From the NCBI GenBank assembly GCA_028819215.1, contig JAPPMG010000051.1, positions 1 through 56,335 on the forward strand: DNA of 56,335 bases, given 5' to 3'. This stretch comes from Bryobacterales bacterium (GTDB taxonomy: Bacteria; Acidobacteriota; Terriglobia; Bryobacterales; UBA6623). Every line of letters begins with the position of its first letter. The stretch's first letter is position 1. The position numbers were made by a program, and so were the translations under genes. Below, piece by piece: positions 29,666-37,904 of this stretch. Below the pieces are notes generated by a model. It searched no databases, was not told where the DNA came from, and worked only from the letters and a program-made list of their open reading frames with translations.

Positions 29666-31182
29666 GCCGCTTCGCGCAGCCGTCTCGCAGACTGACCATC
29701 GCGCTGGCCGCGGCAGCGCTCAGCGGCCTGCTGCAGGTGCTGGTCTTCCCTCGCCTTTCGTGGGACTGGCTTGCCCCGGTGTGCTTCGTGCCGTTGCTGG
29801 TGGTGCTCAAGGGCCTTGCCTGGCCCGAGAGGCTTGTCGTCGGCTGGCTCTCCGGCGCCGTTTTTTGGGCCGGCGTCGGCTATTGGATCTACGCGGTGAT
29901 GCGGGACTACGCCGGCATCACGCCGCTTGTCGCCGGACTGCTGTACGTCGGGTTCTTTCTCGCCATGGCGATCCAACCGGCGGCGTTCGGCGTGCTGGCC
30001 GGTCCGTTCCTGGGATCGCCTTGGGCCGTGCCCGCCGTGGCCGCGCTGTGGGTCGCGCTCGAGGGCTCCTACCAGCACTTTTTCTTCACCTGGCTGCAGC
30101 TGGGCAACGCCGCAGTCGACTATCCGCTGCCTCACGTGCTGCGCCTCGCGCCCTGGACGGGCGTCTACGGTCCGTCACTGGTCTTTGCTGTCGCGAATGT
30201 GGCGGTTGCGGTCGCGCTCTTGCGGCGTTCGGCGCGGCCTCTGCTGGGCCTGCTGCCACTGGCCGGGCTCGTCCTGCTGCCGGCTCTGCCCGCACCCGGT
30301 CCGCAGCGGGAAGTCGCGCGCCTGGTCCAGCCGAACGTCCACCCGGATCTGATCAAGACTGGCTGGCTGGCCGAGAACGGCACCGCACACCTGGCCAAGA
30401 TGCTTGAAATGTCCGGGGCTTCCTCGGGAGGAGCACCGCCCACCCTGCTTGTATGGCCTGAGTACCCGGTGTCGGCGTATTACTTCGACGACGCCGCCTC
30501 GAGGGCGTTTCTCGAGCGGGTAGCGCGTGAGTCTGGGGCGGCGTTCATCTTCAACACCATCTCGTTCGAGAACGGCGACCGCGCGCGGCCTCAGAACTCC
30601 AGCGTTACGCTGGATCGCAACGGCAAGCTGCTGTCGTCGTACTCCAAGATCCACTTGGTCCCGTTCGGGGAATTCGTGCCATGGCCGTTCCACCTGTTCG
30701 TGGAGAAGATCACGATGCAGGCGGGCATGTTCCGTCCGGGCGGTCAGATTTCGGTCGCGAACGTGGGGGCTCACGGGATCGGCACGTTCATTTGCTACGA
30801 GTCAGTCTTCGCCAACTCGATTCGCAAGTTCACCCGCGACGGAGCCGAGCTGCTGGTGAACATTTCGAACGACAGCTGGTACGCTCGCAGCGCCGCTCGG
30901 GACCAGCACCTGCTGGTGGCTCGCATGCGAGCCGTCGAGAACGGCCGCTGGATTCTGCGCGCCACCAATGACGGGATTACTACTGCGATCGATCCGGCCG
31001 GCAGGATCGTCGCAGCCCTGCCTTCCTACGTGCAGGACACGCTCAATGTGGGCTTTGACTATCGGTCGGAGTTGACGGGCTTCGTGCGGCACGGAGAGTG
31101 GCTGTGGTGGATCTGCCTGCTGGGCACGGCTGTCAAGCTCGCGGGCGACTACGCCACGGCCCGTCGCAAGCGTCTGCGATAA
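29662..31182 (+). CDS. lnt: Apolipoprotein N-acyltransferase
   Basis: 506-residue integral membrane enzyme. The N-terminal part has about six membrane segments (IALAAAALSGLLQVLVFP, GLLYVGFFLAMAIQPAAF and so on). A periplasmic nitrilase-like domain (about 220-470) follows with the Glu-Lys-Cys triad: Glu in LLVWPEYPVSAYYF, Lys in YSKIHLVPFGEFVPWP and Cys in GTFICYESVFANS. A final membrane segment lies near the C-terminus (WLWWICLLGTAVKLAGD). It N-acylates diacylglyceryl-lipoproteins, which supports a didermal envelope. Coupled to lipA by a 4-base overlap, with prfB 22 bases downstream. Confidence 0.95.
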   Translation: MSRFAQPSRRLTIALAAAALSGLLQVLVFPRLSWDWLAPVCFVPLLVVLKGLAWPERLVVGWLSGAVFWAGVGYWIYAVMRDYAGITPLVAGLLYVGFFLAMAIQPAAFGVLAGPFLGSPWAVPAVAALWVALEGSYQHFFFTWLQLGNAAVDYPLPHVLRLAPWTGVYGPSLVFAVANVAVAVALLRRSARPLLGLLPLAGLVLLPALPAPGPQREVARLVQPNVHPDLIKTGWLAENGTAHLAKMLEMSGASSGGAPPTLLVWPEYPVSAYYFDDAASRAFLERVARESGAAFIFNTISFENGDRARPQNSSVTLDRNGKLLSSYSKIHLVPFGEFVPWPFHLFVEKITMQAGMFRPGGQISVANVGAHGIGTFICYESVFANSIRKFTRDGAELLVNISNDSWYARSAARDQHLLVARMRAVENGRWILRATNDGITTAIDPAGRIVAALPSYVQDTLNVGFDYRSELTGFVRHGEWLWWICLLGTAVKLAGDYATARRKRLR

Positions 31183-31204
31183 TGCGAGATATCCCTCTGG
31201 AACC

Positions 31205-32336
31205 ATGATCCTAGACGAGCTACAGCGCGAGTTTGAAGCCGTGCGCTCCCGCGCGCAGGTTGTCCGGGGGTATCTTTGACGCCGCGGCTGGCCAGCGCGA
31301 GCTAGCTGAGATCGAGAAGCGGATCGCGGACCCGGCCTTCTGGACCGACTCGGCCAATAACCAGGGCGTCCTGCGCGATCGCAAGCGCGTGGCCCGCGTC
31401 GTGGAGACCGACAAGGAGATCGCGGCTGCGGTCGGAGACCTCGAAGTGTTCTTGGAACTTGCCGGTGAAGGCGAGCCCGTCGAAGAAGAATGCGCCGCAG
31501 ATTTGAAGTCTCTAGCTGCTCGCTTGGACGAGATCGAGACTGAATCGCTGCTCAGCGGAGAGCACGACGGCTCCAATGCAATCGTCACCCTAAACGCCGG
31601 GGCGGGCGGCACCGAGGCCCAGGACTGGGCGCAAATGCTGCAGCGCATGTACCTGCGCTGGGCTGAGCGCAAGGGCTTTGGCTGTGAGATCACTGACGAA
31701 CAGGCCGGCGAGGAAGCCGGGATCAAGTCGGCTTCGCTGGTCATCAAGGGCGAGAACGCCTATGGACTGATTCGGTCGGAAGTGGGGGTGCATCGCCTGG
31801 TGCGGATCTCGCCGTTCGATTCCAACGCGCGCAGGCACACCTCGTTCGCGTCGGTCTCAGCCTACCCCGAAATCGACGACACGATCGAGATTGACATTCG
31901 GCCGGACGAGCTGCGCATCGACACCTACCGAGCCAGCGGGGCCGGAGGCCAGCACGTCAACATGACCGATTCCGCCGTGCGCATCACGCACCTGCCGACG
32001 AACATCGTCGTGCAGTGCCAGAACGAGCGCTCGCAACACAAGAACAAGGCCACTGCGATGAAGCAGCTTCGGTCGAGGCTGTACGATCTCGAATTGCGCA
32101 AGAAGCGCTCGGAGGCGCAGAAAATCGAGGCGGCCAAGTTGGACATCGACTTTGGCAGCCAGATTCGCAACTACGTGCTGGCTCCGTATCGATTGGTCAA
32201 GGATCTGCGCAGCCAGATGGAAATGGGCGATGTTGACCGCGTGCTGGACGGAGACCTGGATCGCTTCATGCATGCCTATCTGGTCTACGCCAAGACCGGT
32301 CGGACCGCGAACGACGAGACTACGGTTCCCGCATAG
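31205..32336 (+). CDS. prfB: Peptide chain release factor 2 with programmed +1 frameshift
   Basis: 376 residues made by joining 31205-31276 and 31278-32336. The first frame starts [20 protein letters not shown] and reaches an in-frame TGA at 31277 after RGYL; skipping one T continues as [16 protein letters not shown]. The frameshift window GGGGGTATCTTTGAC has the classic CTT TGA C slippery site with a G-rich Shine-Dalgarno-like stretch upstream. Downstream are the RF2 anticodon-type tripeptide SPF in [12 protein letters not shown] and the catalytic GGQ in [17 protein letters not shown]2 releases peptides at UGA and UAA and regulates itself through this shift. Simple gene callers would start it late (31233 frame) and lose the N-terminus. 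Confidence 0.96.
31264..31280 (+). promoter_or_regulatory. prfB autoregulatory frameshift site
   Basis: CCGGGGGTATCTTTGAC: a G-run, then TAT CTT TGA C. The ribosome slips +1 at CTT when RF2 is scarce; otherwise TGA (31277-31279) ends translation. Confidence 0.92.
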
Positions 32337-32454
32337 GTCGGCGCTCGGCATTCCGCTTAGAACAGCTATCCTTCGCGGCCCGTCTACAAGACCGGAAGCC
32401 AGCCGGACGGGAATGCTCGAGCACCGCCGGGCGAAGGTTTGGTGTACACTCCAG

Positions 32455-32545
32455 GACTATGTATATCAAAATTATTATTTTCGATTTACATCGTAAATTG
32501 AGGAATATCCTTGAATATCATAATTAAAACAACTAAAATATCCCT
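32455..32545 (+). promoter_or_regulatory. AT-rich promoter region of the DUF4143 gene
   Basis: About 90 bases far richer in A and T than anything around them. A TAAAAT box (32534-32539) ends 6 bases before the ATG. Such AT-rich leaders are typical of acquired genes and may bind silencing proteins (inference). Confidence 0.5.
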
Positions 32546-33718
32546 ATGGTTCAACGAAGGGTCAATCAGGCGGTCGTGCAGGCACTCCGTCGACAGGCAG
32601 CGGTCGCGCTGTTAGGGGCGCGCCAGGTCGGCAAGACAACCCTCGCTCTGGAGATCGCCAGGGGTCGCGCATCCGAGTATCTCGATCTAGGGTCTCGGAC
32701 GGATCGTCAGAAACTGTCTGACCCGGCCCTGTTTCTCGGCCAGTTGGAGGACCGCCTCGTAATCTTGGACGAGATTCATCGTACACCGGAGGTATTTCGA
32801 GACCTACGCGGCCTGATCGACGCGGGCCGCAGGCAGGGACGTCGAACGGGACGCTTCCTCATTCTCGGGTCGGCATCGATGGCACTTCTGAAGCAGTCCA
32901 GCGAGAGCTTGGCCGGGAGGATCGAGTACGTCAGCCTGAATCCTTTCGACATCCTCGAAGTCGCGCCGGACGGATCCAGCTTGCGATCGCTTTGGACCCG
33001 AGGGGGATTCCCGGACAGCTTTCTGTCCGGGAGCGACGACGACAGCGCCTCCTTCCGCCGGAACCTCGTCCGAACCTACCTTGAACGCGACGTCCCACAG
33101 ATGGGAGGCCGAGTCTCTCCCGAAACACTTGAGCACTTGTGGATCATGCTGTGTCACAGCCAGGGGGCTTTGTCGAATGTCGCGAAGCTGGCGGCCGGAC
33201 TTTCTGTCAGCGCCCCGACTGTCACAAGCTACGTCAGCCTGCTTGCCGAATTGTTCTTGGTCCGCCGGTTGCGGCCCTACTTTGCCAATGTAAAGAAGCG
33301 TCTGGTCAAGTCTCCGAAAATCTATGTCAGGGACAGTGGGTTGGTTCATTCCCTGCTAGGCATCGAGGGCTACCGAGCGTTGCTCGGTCACCCGGTCGTC
33401 GGAGCGAGCTGGGAAGGATTCGTCATCGAAAACCTGCTTTCGGTCGCCCGTCCGGGCACCGGAGCCTATTTCTACCGCACCTCGACAGGGGCGGAGATGG
33501 ATTTGGTCCTCGAGATCCCTGGCCGGGACGGAGTGTGGGCGGTTGAAATCATGCGAGGCCTGTCTTTCTCCCCGAGCAGGGGCTTCCACAGCGCGTTGGA
33601 GGACCTGAGGCCGGAAAAGACCTTTGTGGTGTATTCCGGTGAAGCGCGCTATCCGATTTCGAGAGAAACCGAGGTGATCGGCTTGCGCCAGATGGCGGAG
33701 TTGCTGCAATCGACTTGA
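32546..33718 (+). CDS. AAA_14/DUF4143 ATP-binding protein
   Basis: 390 residues. Walker A GARQVGKTTLALEIARG lies near the N-terminus and Walker B RLVILDEIHRTPEVF near residue 75, with RFLILGSASMALLKQSSES (sensor) after it. The DUF4143 part (about 190-340) includes NLVRTYLERDVPQM and a PD-(D/E)xK-like segment near YFYRTSTGAEMDLVLEI. Members are widespread, poorly understood ATPases in accessory regions, sometimes proposed to be nuclease- or defence-related. The preceding AT-rich leader and the lack of operon partners suggest horizontal acquisition. The start ATG is supported by a TAAAAT box 6 bases upstream. Confidence 0.9.
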   Translation: MVQRRVNQAVVQALRRQAAVALLGARQVGKTTLALEIARGRASEYLDLGSRTDRQKLSDPALFLGQLEDRLVILDEIHRTPEVFRDLRGLIDAGRRQGRRTGRFLILGSASMALLKQSSESLAGRIEYVSLNPFDILEVAPDGSSLRSLWTRGGFPDSFLSGSDDDSASFRRNLVRTYLERDVPQMGGRVSPETLEHLWIMLCHSQGALSNVAKLAAGLSVSAPTVTSYVSLLAELFLVRRLRPYFANVKKRLVKSPKIYVRDSGLVHSLLGIEGYRALLGHPVVGASWEGFVIENLLSVARPGTGAYFYRTSTGAEMDLVLEIPGRDGVWAVEIMRGLSFSPSRGFHSALEDLRPEKTFVVYSGEARYPISRETEVIGLRQMAELLQST

Positions 33719-33726
33719 CCGGAAAA

Positions 33727-33745
33727 AGCCGACGGACCGTCGGCT
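33727..33745 (-). terminator. Stem-loop with T-tract on the minus strand
   Basis: Arms AGCCGACGG and CCGTCGGCT (9 bp with one base between) just after the DUF4143 stop. On the minus strand the stem is followed by TTTTT, as in an intrinsic terminator; on the plus strand there is no T-tract. It may block antisense reading or act as a weak bidirectional stop. Confidence 0.5.
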
Positions 33746-33887
33746 CTCGTCCCAGCTGCCCTCGACCACTCCGACGGTGGGCGGAACTGCACGCTTGCTG
33801 TTCGGTGTAGGGTTTTCTTCTCTAGCGTCCCAAGTGCGCCGCTGGCGGTAATGTAGGAGGATCCCTTGCAGGGGTTCCTCGGGAGCT

Positions 33888-35147
33888 GTGAACACCTTCG
33901 CCGTCATCATCTTGGTCGCCCTCGTCGGCGAGTACCTGCTAGGCGCGGTGTCGGGACTGCTCAGCTCGCGCTCGTTCGGCCCCAAAGTGCCAGCCGAGTT
34001 CAACGGCGTGTTCAACGACGAGAAGTACGCCCGGGCGCGCCGCTACACCGCGACACGTACCCGGTTCGGCCTCGTCCGCGGGGCGTTTGGTCTCGTTGTG
34101 ACACTCGTCTTCTGGTTCGCGGGAGGCTTCGCGTGGCTCGATACCGTGGTTCGCGGACTCGGCAAGGGTCCGGTAGTCACCGGTCTGGCCTTCATTGGGG
34201 CCCTCATGCTCGCCAGCACCCTTCTCCAGCTCCCATTCAGGGCGTGGTCGACGTTCGTGATCGAGGGCAGTTATGGGTTCAACCGCACCACGGCACGAAC
34301 GTTCGGTGCCGACCTGTTGAAAGGCGCGGCCCTCACCATCCTTCTCGGCGGTCCGCTGCTCGCTGTCATCCTCGCGGTGTTCGAGGTAGCGGGACTGCTG
34401 GCCTGGCTTTGGTGCTGGATCGCGGTCACCGCGTTCACGCTCGCCGTGCAGTTCATCGCCCCCACGTGGATCATGCCCCTGTTCAACACCTTTACTCCGC
34501 TCGATGACGGCGAGCTGCACCACGCCGTTCTGGGATACGCCCGCTCAGCGGGCTTCCCGCTCGAGGGCATTTTTGTTGTCGATGGCTCACGCAGGTCGTC
34601 CAAGGCGAACGCATTCTTCACGGGCTTCGGCAAGCACAAGCGCATCGGGCTGTTCGACACCCTTGTCGAAGGGTACTCCGTTGCCGAGGTGGTGGCGGTC
34701 GTGGCCCACGAGATCGGCCACTACAAGAAACGCCATGTTTGGTTGCAGACGGCGCTGTCGATCGGCCACATCGGCGCGATGCTGTGGATCCTGTCACTCT
34801 TCCTGCGGCAGGAGGGCCTTTATGCGGCGTTCCACGTCTCAGAGCCGTCGGTCTACGCGGGCCTCGTATTCTTCAGTCTCCTTTTCAGGCCTGTCGAGTT
34901 GGTCCTGTCGGTCCTCGTGCACGTCTTCTCGCGGCGGCACGAGTTCGAGGCTGACCGTTTCGCAGCAGAGACTACCGGCAGCGGCGCTTCTCTGGTCAGC
35001 GCTCTGAAGAAGCTGTCGGCCGACAACCTTAGCAACCTGACGCCGCACCCGATGGACGTCTTCCTGCACTATTCGCACCCGCCCGTACTCAAGCGCATCG
35101 GTGCGCTGCAGCGGCTGTCGGTGGGATCAGCGTCGCCGTCAGGGTAA
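33888..35147 (+). CDS. M48 family metalloprotease (Ste24/HtpX-like)
   Basis: 419-residue membrane protease. The N-terminus NTFAVIILVALVGEYLLGAV matches the first membrane segment of Ste24-type CAAX proteases, and FNDEKYARARRYTATRTRFG is the conserved following motif. More membrane segments lie at about 60-85, 100-115, 145-175 and 185-200. The zinc site is VVAHEIGHYKKRH (HExxH) with the third ligand Glu in RRHEFEADRFAAE, and the C-terminus has NLTPHPMDVFLHYSHPP. It starts with GTG and a short GGGAG site. Predicted role: proteolysis at the inner membrane, perhaps quality control. It is flanked by gaps of 169 and 281 bases with no other gene. Confidence 0.92.
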   Translation: MNTFAVIILVALVGEYLLGAVSGLLSSRSFGPKVPAEFNGVFNDEKYARARRYTATRTRFGLVRGAFGLVVTLVFWFAGGFAWLDTVVRGLGKGPVVTGLAFIGALMLASTLLQLPFRAWSTFVIEGSYGFNRTTARTFGADLLKGAALTILLGGPLLAVILAVFEVAGLLAWLWCWIAVTAFTLAVQFIAPTWIMPLFNTFTPLDDGELHHAVLGYARSAGFPLEGIFVVDGSRRSSKANAFFTGFGKHKRIGLFDTLVEGYSVAEVVAVVAHEIGHYKKRHVWLQTALSIGHIGAMLWILSLFLRQEGLYAAFHVSEPSVYAGLVFFSLLFRPVELVLSVLVHVFSRRHEFEADRFAAETTGSGASLVSALKKLSADNLSNLTPHPMDVFLHYSHPPVLKRIGALQRLSVGSASPSG

Positions 35148-35428
35148 CGTCGCGGGGATCTCGAGTCCGGACCGCATCGCCGCCCAGGATTGGATCGGGC
35201 GGTGCATGCGGGACGAGCTTGCCACAAGGCACCGTGAGCGGGCTTTATGGGCCGCGACGATGAACATGCGCAATCGACTCGCAGCGTCTCTTCGATCCGT
35301 GACGAACCGGCTGAAGTGGCGCTAGCGGCACCAGCTGCCAGGCCCCACGCATTGAACGCTGGATTGGCCGGGTCACGCGTTCCGGTAGAATCTGCGGGAG
35401 CGGTAGACACCGCCCAGGGAGGAAAGTC

Positions 35429-36394
35429 ATGCGATTCGCCAGCGTTGCCGCCCCCGCCGTAGCCGCGTTCACCGTCTTGGTCGCGGGTGCTGCTGCACCC
35501 GCCGCCGGCCAGTCGTGGACCCCGCCGTCGGCCGATGAGCGCTGTCCGAGCCGGTGGGGAGCCGACGACGAGCGCGGCGCGGCCAACCACATGGGTCCCG
35601 AGATAGTGCTCAAAGCAGCGCGCCTGATACGAGAGGGGCGGGTGATCGAGCTCGGACAGGTACTGAGGGGCTCGATGCCGCTCGGTCCGCGCCATTTCGA
35701 CCTCTACATGAAGCCGACGGGTCCGAGCGCGGGTTCGAACCGGCGTGGCTCGAACGAGGAGCTAGTTGTCGCCGAGATGGGTCAGGTGGGCACGCAGTTC
35801 GACGGCTTCACCCACCAGACGATCGGCAGCAGCCTGTACAACTGCGTCGATCAGAACGAGATCATGACGCGAGATGGGTTCACCCGGCTCGGCGTCGAGA
35901 ACGTCGGCACGCTCATGACCCGGGGCGTGCTCATCGACGTGGCCGCCCTCAAGGGCGTTGAAATGCTCCCCGACACGTATGAGATCACGGTCGACGACCT
36001 GCAGCAGGCGCTCAACCGGCAGGGAGTAGCGCTGGAAGCGGGCGACGCGGTGTTGATTCACACCGGTTGGGGCGTGCTCTGGGACACCGACGCGGAGCGC
36101 TTCATGGCCACCAACCCGGGGATTGGTGTCGCGGCCGCTCAGTGGCTAGTGGAACAGGATCCAATGCTATTGGGGGCGGACAACCAGCCGGTCGAGGTCT
36201 CGCCCAACCCGGATCCGCAAGTGTCGTTGCCGATCCACCAGATCATGCTGGTGGTCAACGGCATCCATCTGGTGGAGCGGATGAGGCTGGACGAACTAGC
36301 TGCGGCCGGCATCTACGAGTTCGCCTTCGTCGTCCAGCCTCTCAAGATCCAGGGCGGCACGGGATCCACCGTCGCGCCGGTTGCGATCTACTGA
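35429..36394 (+). CDS. Cyclase family protein (kynurenine formamidase-like), exported
   Basis: 321 residues. A signal peptide (ASVAAPAVAAFTVLVAGAAA) precedes a cyclase/PF04199 domain. The characteristic metal-binding stretch is GQVGTQFDGFTHQTIG; the first His of the usual GTHxDxPxH is Gln here, as in a subset of the family, and the later His/Asp are kept. Further blocks are TRGVLIDVAALKG, LEAGDAVLIHTGWGVLW and the C-terminal LPIHQIMLVVNGIHLVERM. A strong ribosome site (GGGAGGAAAG) precedes the ATG and a TAGAAT box lies farther upstream. Substrate unknown; relatives hydrolyse formamides or cyclic amides. Confidence 0.88.
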   Translation: MRFASVAAPAVAAFTVLVAGAAAPAAGQSWTPPSADERCPSRWGADDERGAANHMGPEIVLKAARLIREGRVIELGQVLRGSMPLGPRHFDLYMKPTGPSAGSNRRGSNEELVVAEMGQVGTQFDGFTHQTIGSSLYNCVDQNEIMTRDGFTRLGVENVGTLMTRGVLIDVAALKGVEMLPDTYEITVDDLQQALNRQGVALEAGDAVLIHTGWGVLWDTDAERFMATNPGIGVAAAQWLVEQDPMLLGADNQPVEVSPNPDPQVSLPIHQIMLVVNGIHLVERMRLDELAAAGIYEFAFVVQPLKIQGGTGSTVAPVAIY

Positions 36395-36642
36395 TCTCCA
36401 GTGCGGGAGGGGTCGCCTTGTGGATGCGGTCGGTTGGCGAGCACAGTGTTTGCACGCCAAAGGCAGTTCCCCGGAAGTCCGCCCGCCGGTCGTCAAGGAG
36501 AGGGCAAGCCCCAGCCCCGGGGCGGCGAAGCCGGCCAGGCGACACGCCCAGTCCGGCGGGCGGGAGAGCAGTCGCGAAACGGCTCGTGGTAACTCCCACG
36601 CGCTTGGCCGTCATCTGTACCTATAGGTTGAAAGATGCACAC

Positions 36643-36897
36643 ATGGCACTGAGCATCAAGAATGTCGAAGCTGAGCGTCTCGCCAGAGAACTCGCGAAGG
36701 AACGTGGCACCACCGTGACGGGCGCAATCATCGGCGCTCTCGAAGAAGCTCTACGGCGCACGCGCGGCCGGAACGTGGCGCCTTCGATTCGGGAAGCCAT
36801 CTTGGAGATCTCGGACCGTTGCGCGGCGCTACCTGATATCGACACGAGACCGGCCGACGAGATTCTCGGATACGACGAACGAGGGGGGTTCCGCTGA
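36643..36897 (+). CDS. vapB: VapB-type antitoxin (Rv0623-like)
   Basis: 84 residues with the Rv0623-type VapB pattern: MALSIKNVEAERLARELAKE, then GTTVTGAIIGALEEALRR and the C-terminal toxin-wrapping ADEILGYDERGGF. The N-terminus is a ribbon-helix-helix-like DNA-binding domain and the C-terminus normally blocks VapC. Here only the first eight codons of a VapC are recognisable after it, so the antitoxin appears to be an orphan. It may still repress its own promoter or neutralise a VapC encoded elsewhere. Confidence 0.88.
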   Translation: MALSIKNVEAERLARELAKERGTTVTGAIIGALEEALRRTRGRNVAPSIREAILEISDRCAALPDIDTRPADEILGYDERGGFR

Positions 36898-36917
36898 CGG
36901 CCGTCGATTCGTCGGTG
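36894..36917 (+). pseudogene. vapC: VapC toxin remnant (N-terminus only)
   Basis: Overlapping the vapB stop (CTGA), the frame reads (L)TAVDSSV, the exact start of many VapC PIN-domain toxins, where the Asp is the first catalytic acid. The start codon position has CTG. After residue 8 the sequence becomes ECDVRTRTRFPAV, unrelated to a PIN domain, and no further PIN acids appear before the stop at 37097. A deletion after codon 8 is the simplest explanation. Confidence 0.65.
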
Positions 36918-37175
36918 GAATGCGACGTTCGAACCAGAACGCGCTTCCCCGCCGTCGGAGTAGTGTACGCAGTTGGCAGGCGGCGGATGGAAGACCCGGG
37001 CGCAATGAAGGTGACGCATGCACCAAGATCGGCACGTCCGCTCGCGATGCACGGCTCGCGAGCCGTCCCCCCGCACGAGCTGGTAGCCTTGGCCTAGCGT
37101 CTACAGCGTCGACTCGCGGCTCTCGTTCTTGGCGTCTTCGCTGATCGGCGAGATCCGTGAATAAATCCCTCTTTC

Positions 37176-37451
37176 ATGCCATTTATCCTGATTTCATACC
37201 TAAAAACGGTGAAAAATATAGGCAATATCGGGTATCCTAGAGACATCAATGGGAGGGAGTTCACGAGGCGCGCCAAGCGGTACGCGAAGAAGGCCGGGCT
37301 GGAGTTCCGGTTCGACCGGTCCGAGGGCAAGGGTAGCCATGGCAGGTTGTACATCGAGGGCCGCTGCACTACGGTGAAGCGGGCGGAGATCAGCAGGGGC
37401 CTGCTGTAGGCAATGCTGAAGGAGCTGAAGATAGAGAAGGGGGAATTCTAG
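37176..37451 (+). pseudogene. hicA: HicA toxin with premature stop
   Basis: A HicA (dsRBD-like mRNA interferase) frame: INGREFTRRAKRYAKKAGLE, the catalytic-type KGSHGRLYIEG with the key His, and KRAEISRGLL. It then meets TAG at 37407-37409. In the same frame the sequence goes on as AMLKELKIEKGEF, which is the normal HicA C-terminal helix, ending at TAG 37449-37451, just 2 bases before hicB. The canonical start MNGREF has ATC instead of ATG; other starts (ATG 37176, GTG 37209) would add 13-24 odd residues. Both defects suggest an inactivated toxin; readthrough or use of the shortened form cannot be excluded. Confidence 0.8.
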
Positions 37452-37453
37452 TC

Positions 37454-37891
37454 ATGAGGTACGCATATCCGTGTCAAATCACCCTCCTCGAGGGGGGCGA
37501 GTTCGTGGTGTCCTTCCCGGATGTTCCGGGGGCGCTGACCGGTGCGAACGACCGCGCCGAGGCGCTAGAACTGGCTGTGGACGCGCTGTCGGTCATGTTG
37601 GCAGGGTACGTCAAGGACCGCAAGAGCATCCCGGTCCCGAGCCCGGCGCTGGACGGGCAGGAGATCGTGGCGGTCGACCCGGTGACGGCCGCCAAGCTGG
37701 AACTGTATTCCGCTATGCGGGAGCAGGGCGTCACCAAGAGCGCCCTGGCGGAGCGGCTCGGGCTGTCCGACACCACCGTAGGCCGCCTGACGGATCCGGG
37801 CCGCCGCTCCCATATCGGCTTGGTGGCCCGGGCATTGCAGGCGGTCGGGCGGGGCCTCGTGATCGAGGGCCGAGCGAACGCTGTGCGCTAG
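37454..37891 (+). CDS. hicB: HicB family antitoxin
   Basis: 145 residues. The N-terminal HicB domain (MRYAYPCQITLLEGGEFVVS, then FPDVPGALTGANDRAEALE) has a partial RNase H-like fold. The C-terminal half (about 85-130) is a helix-turn-helix, KSALAERLGLSDTTVGRLTD. It binds HicA and the operon promoter. It begins 2 bases after the last in-frame stop of hicA, the usual toxin-first order. The reading frame is intact although the toxin is damaged, consistent with retention as regulator or as protection against another HicA. Confidence 0.92.
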   Translation: MRYAYPCQITLLEGGEFVVSFPDVPGALTGANDRAEALELAVDALSVMLAGYVKDRKSIPVPSPALDGQEIVAVDPVTAAKLELYSAMREQGVTKSALAERLGLSDTTVGRLTDPGRRSHIGLVARALQAVGRGLVIEGRANAVR

Positions 37892-37904
37892 CGCGACCGG
37901 GTCG

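Noticed and set aside
35101..35325. Short plus-strand frame after the M48 protease
   Set aside because: It overlaps the protease end, is Arg-rich and has no family match I can recognise.
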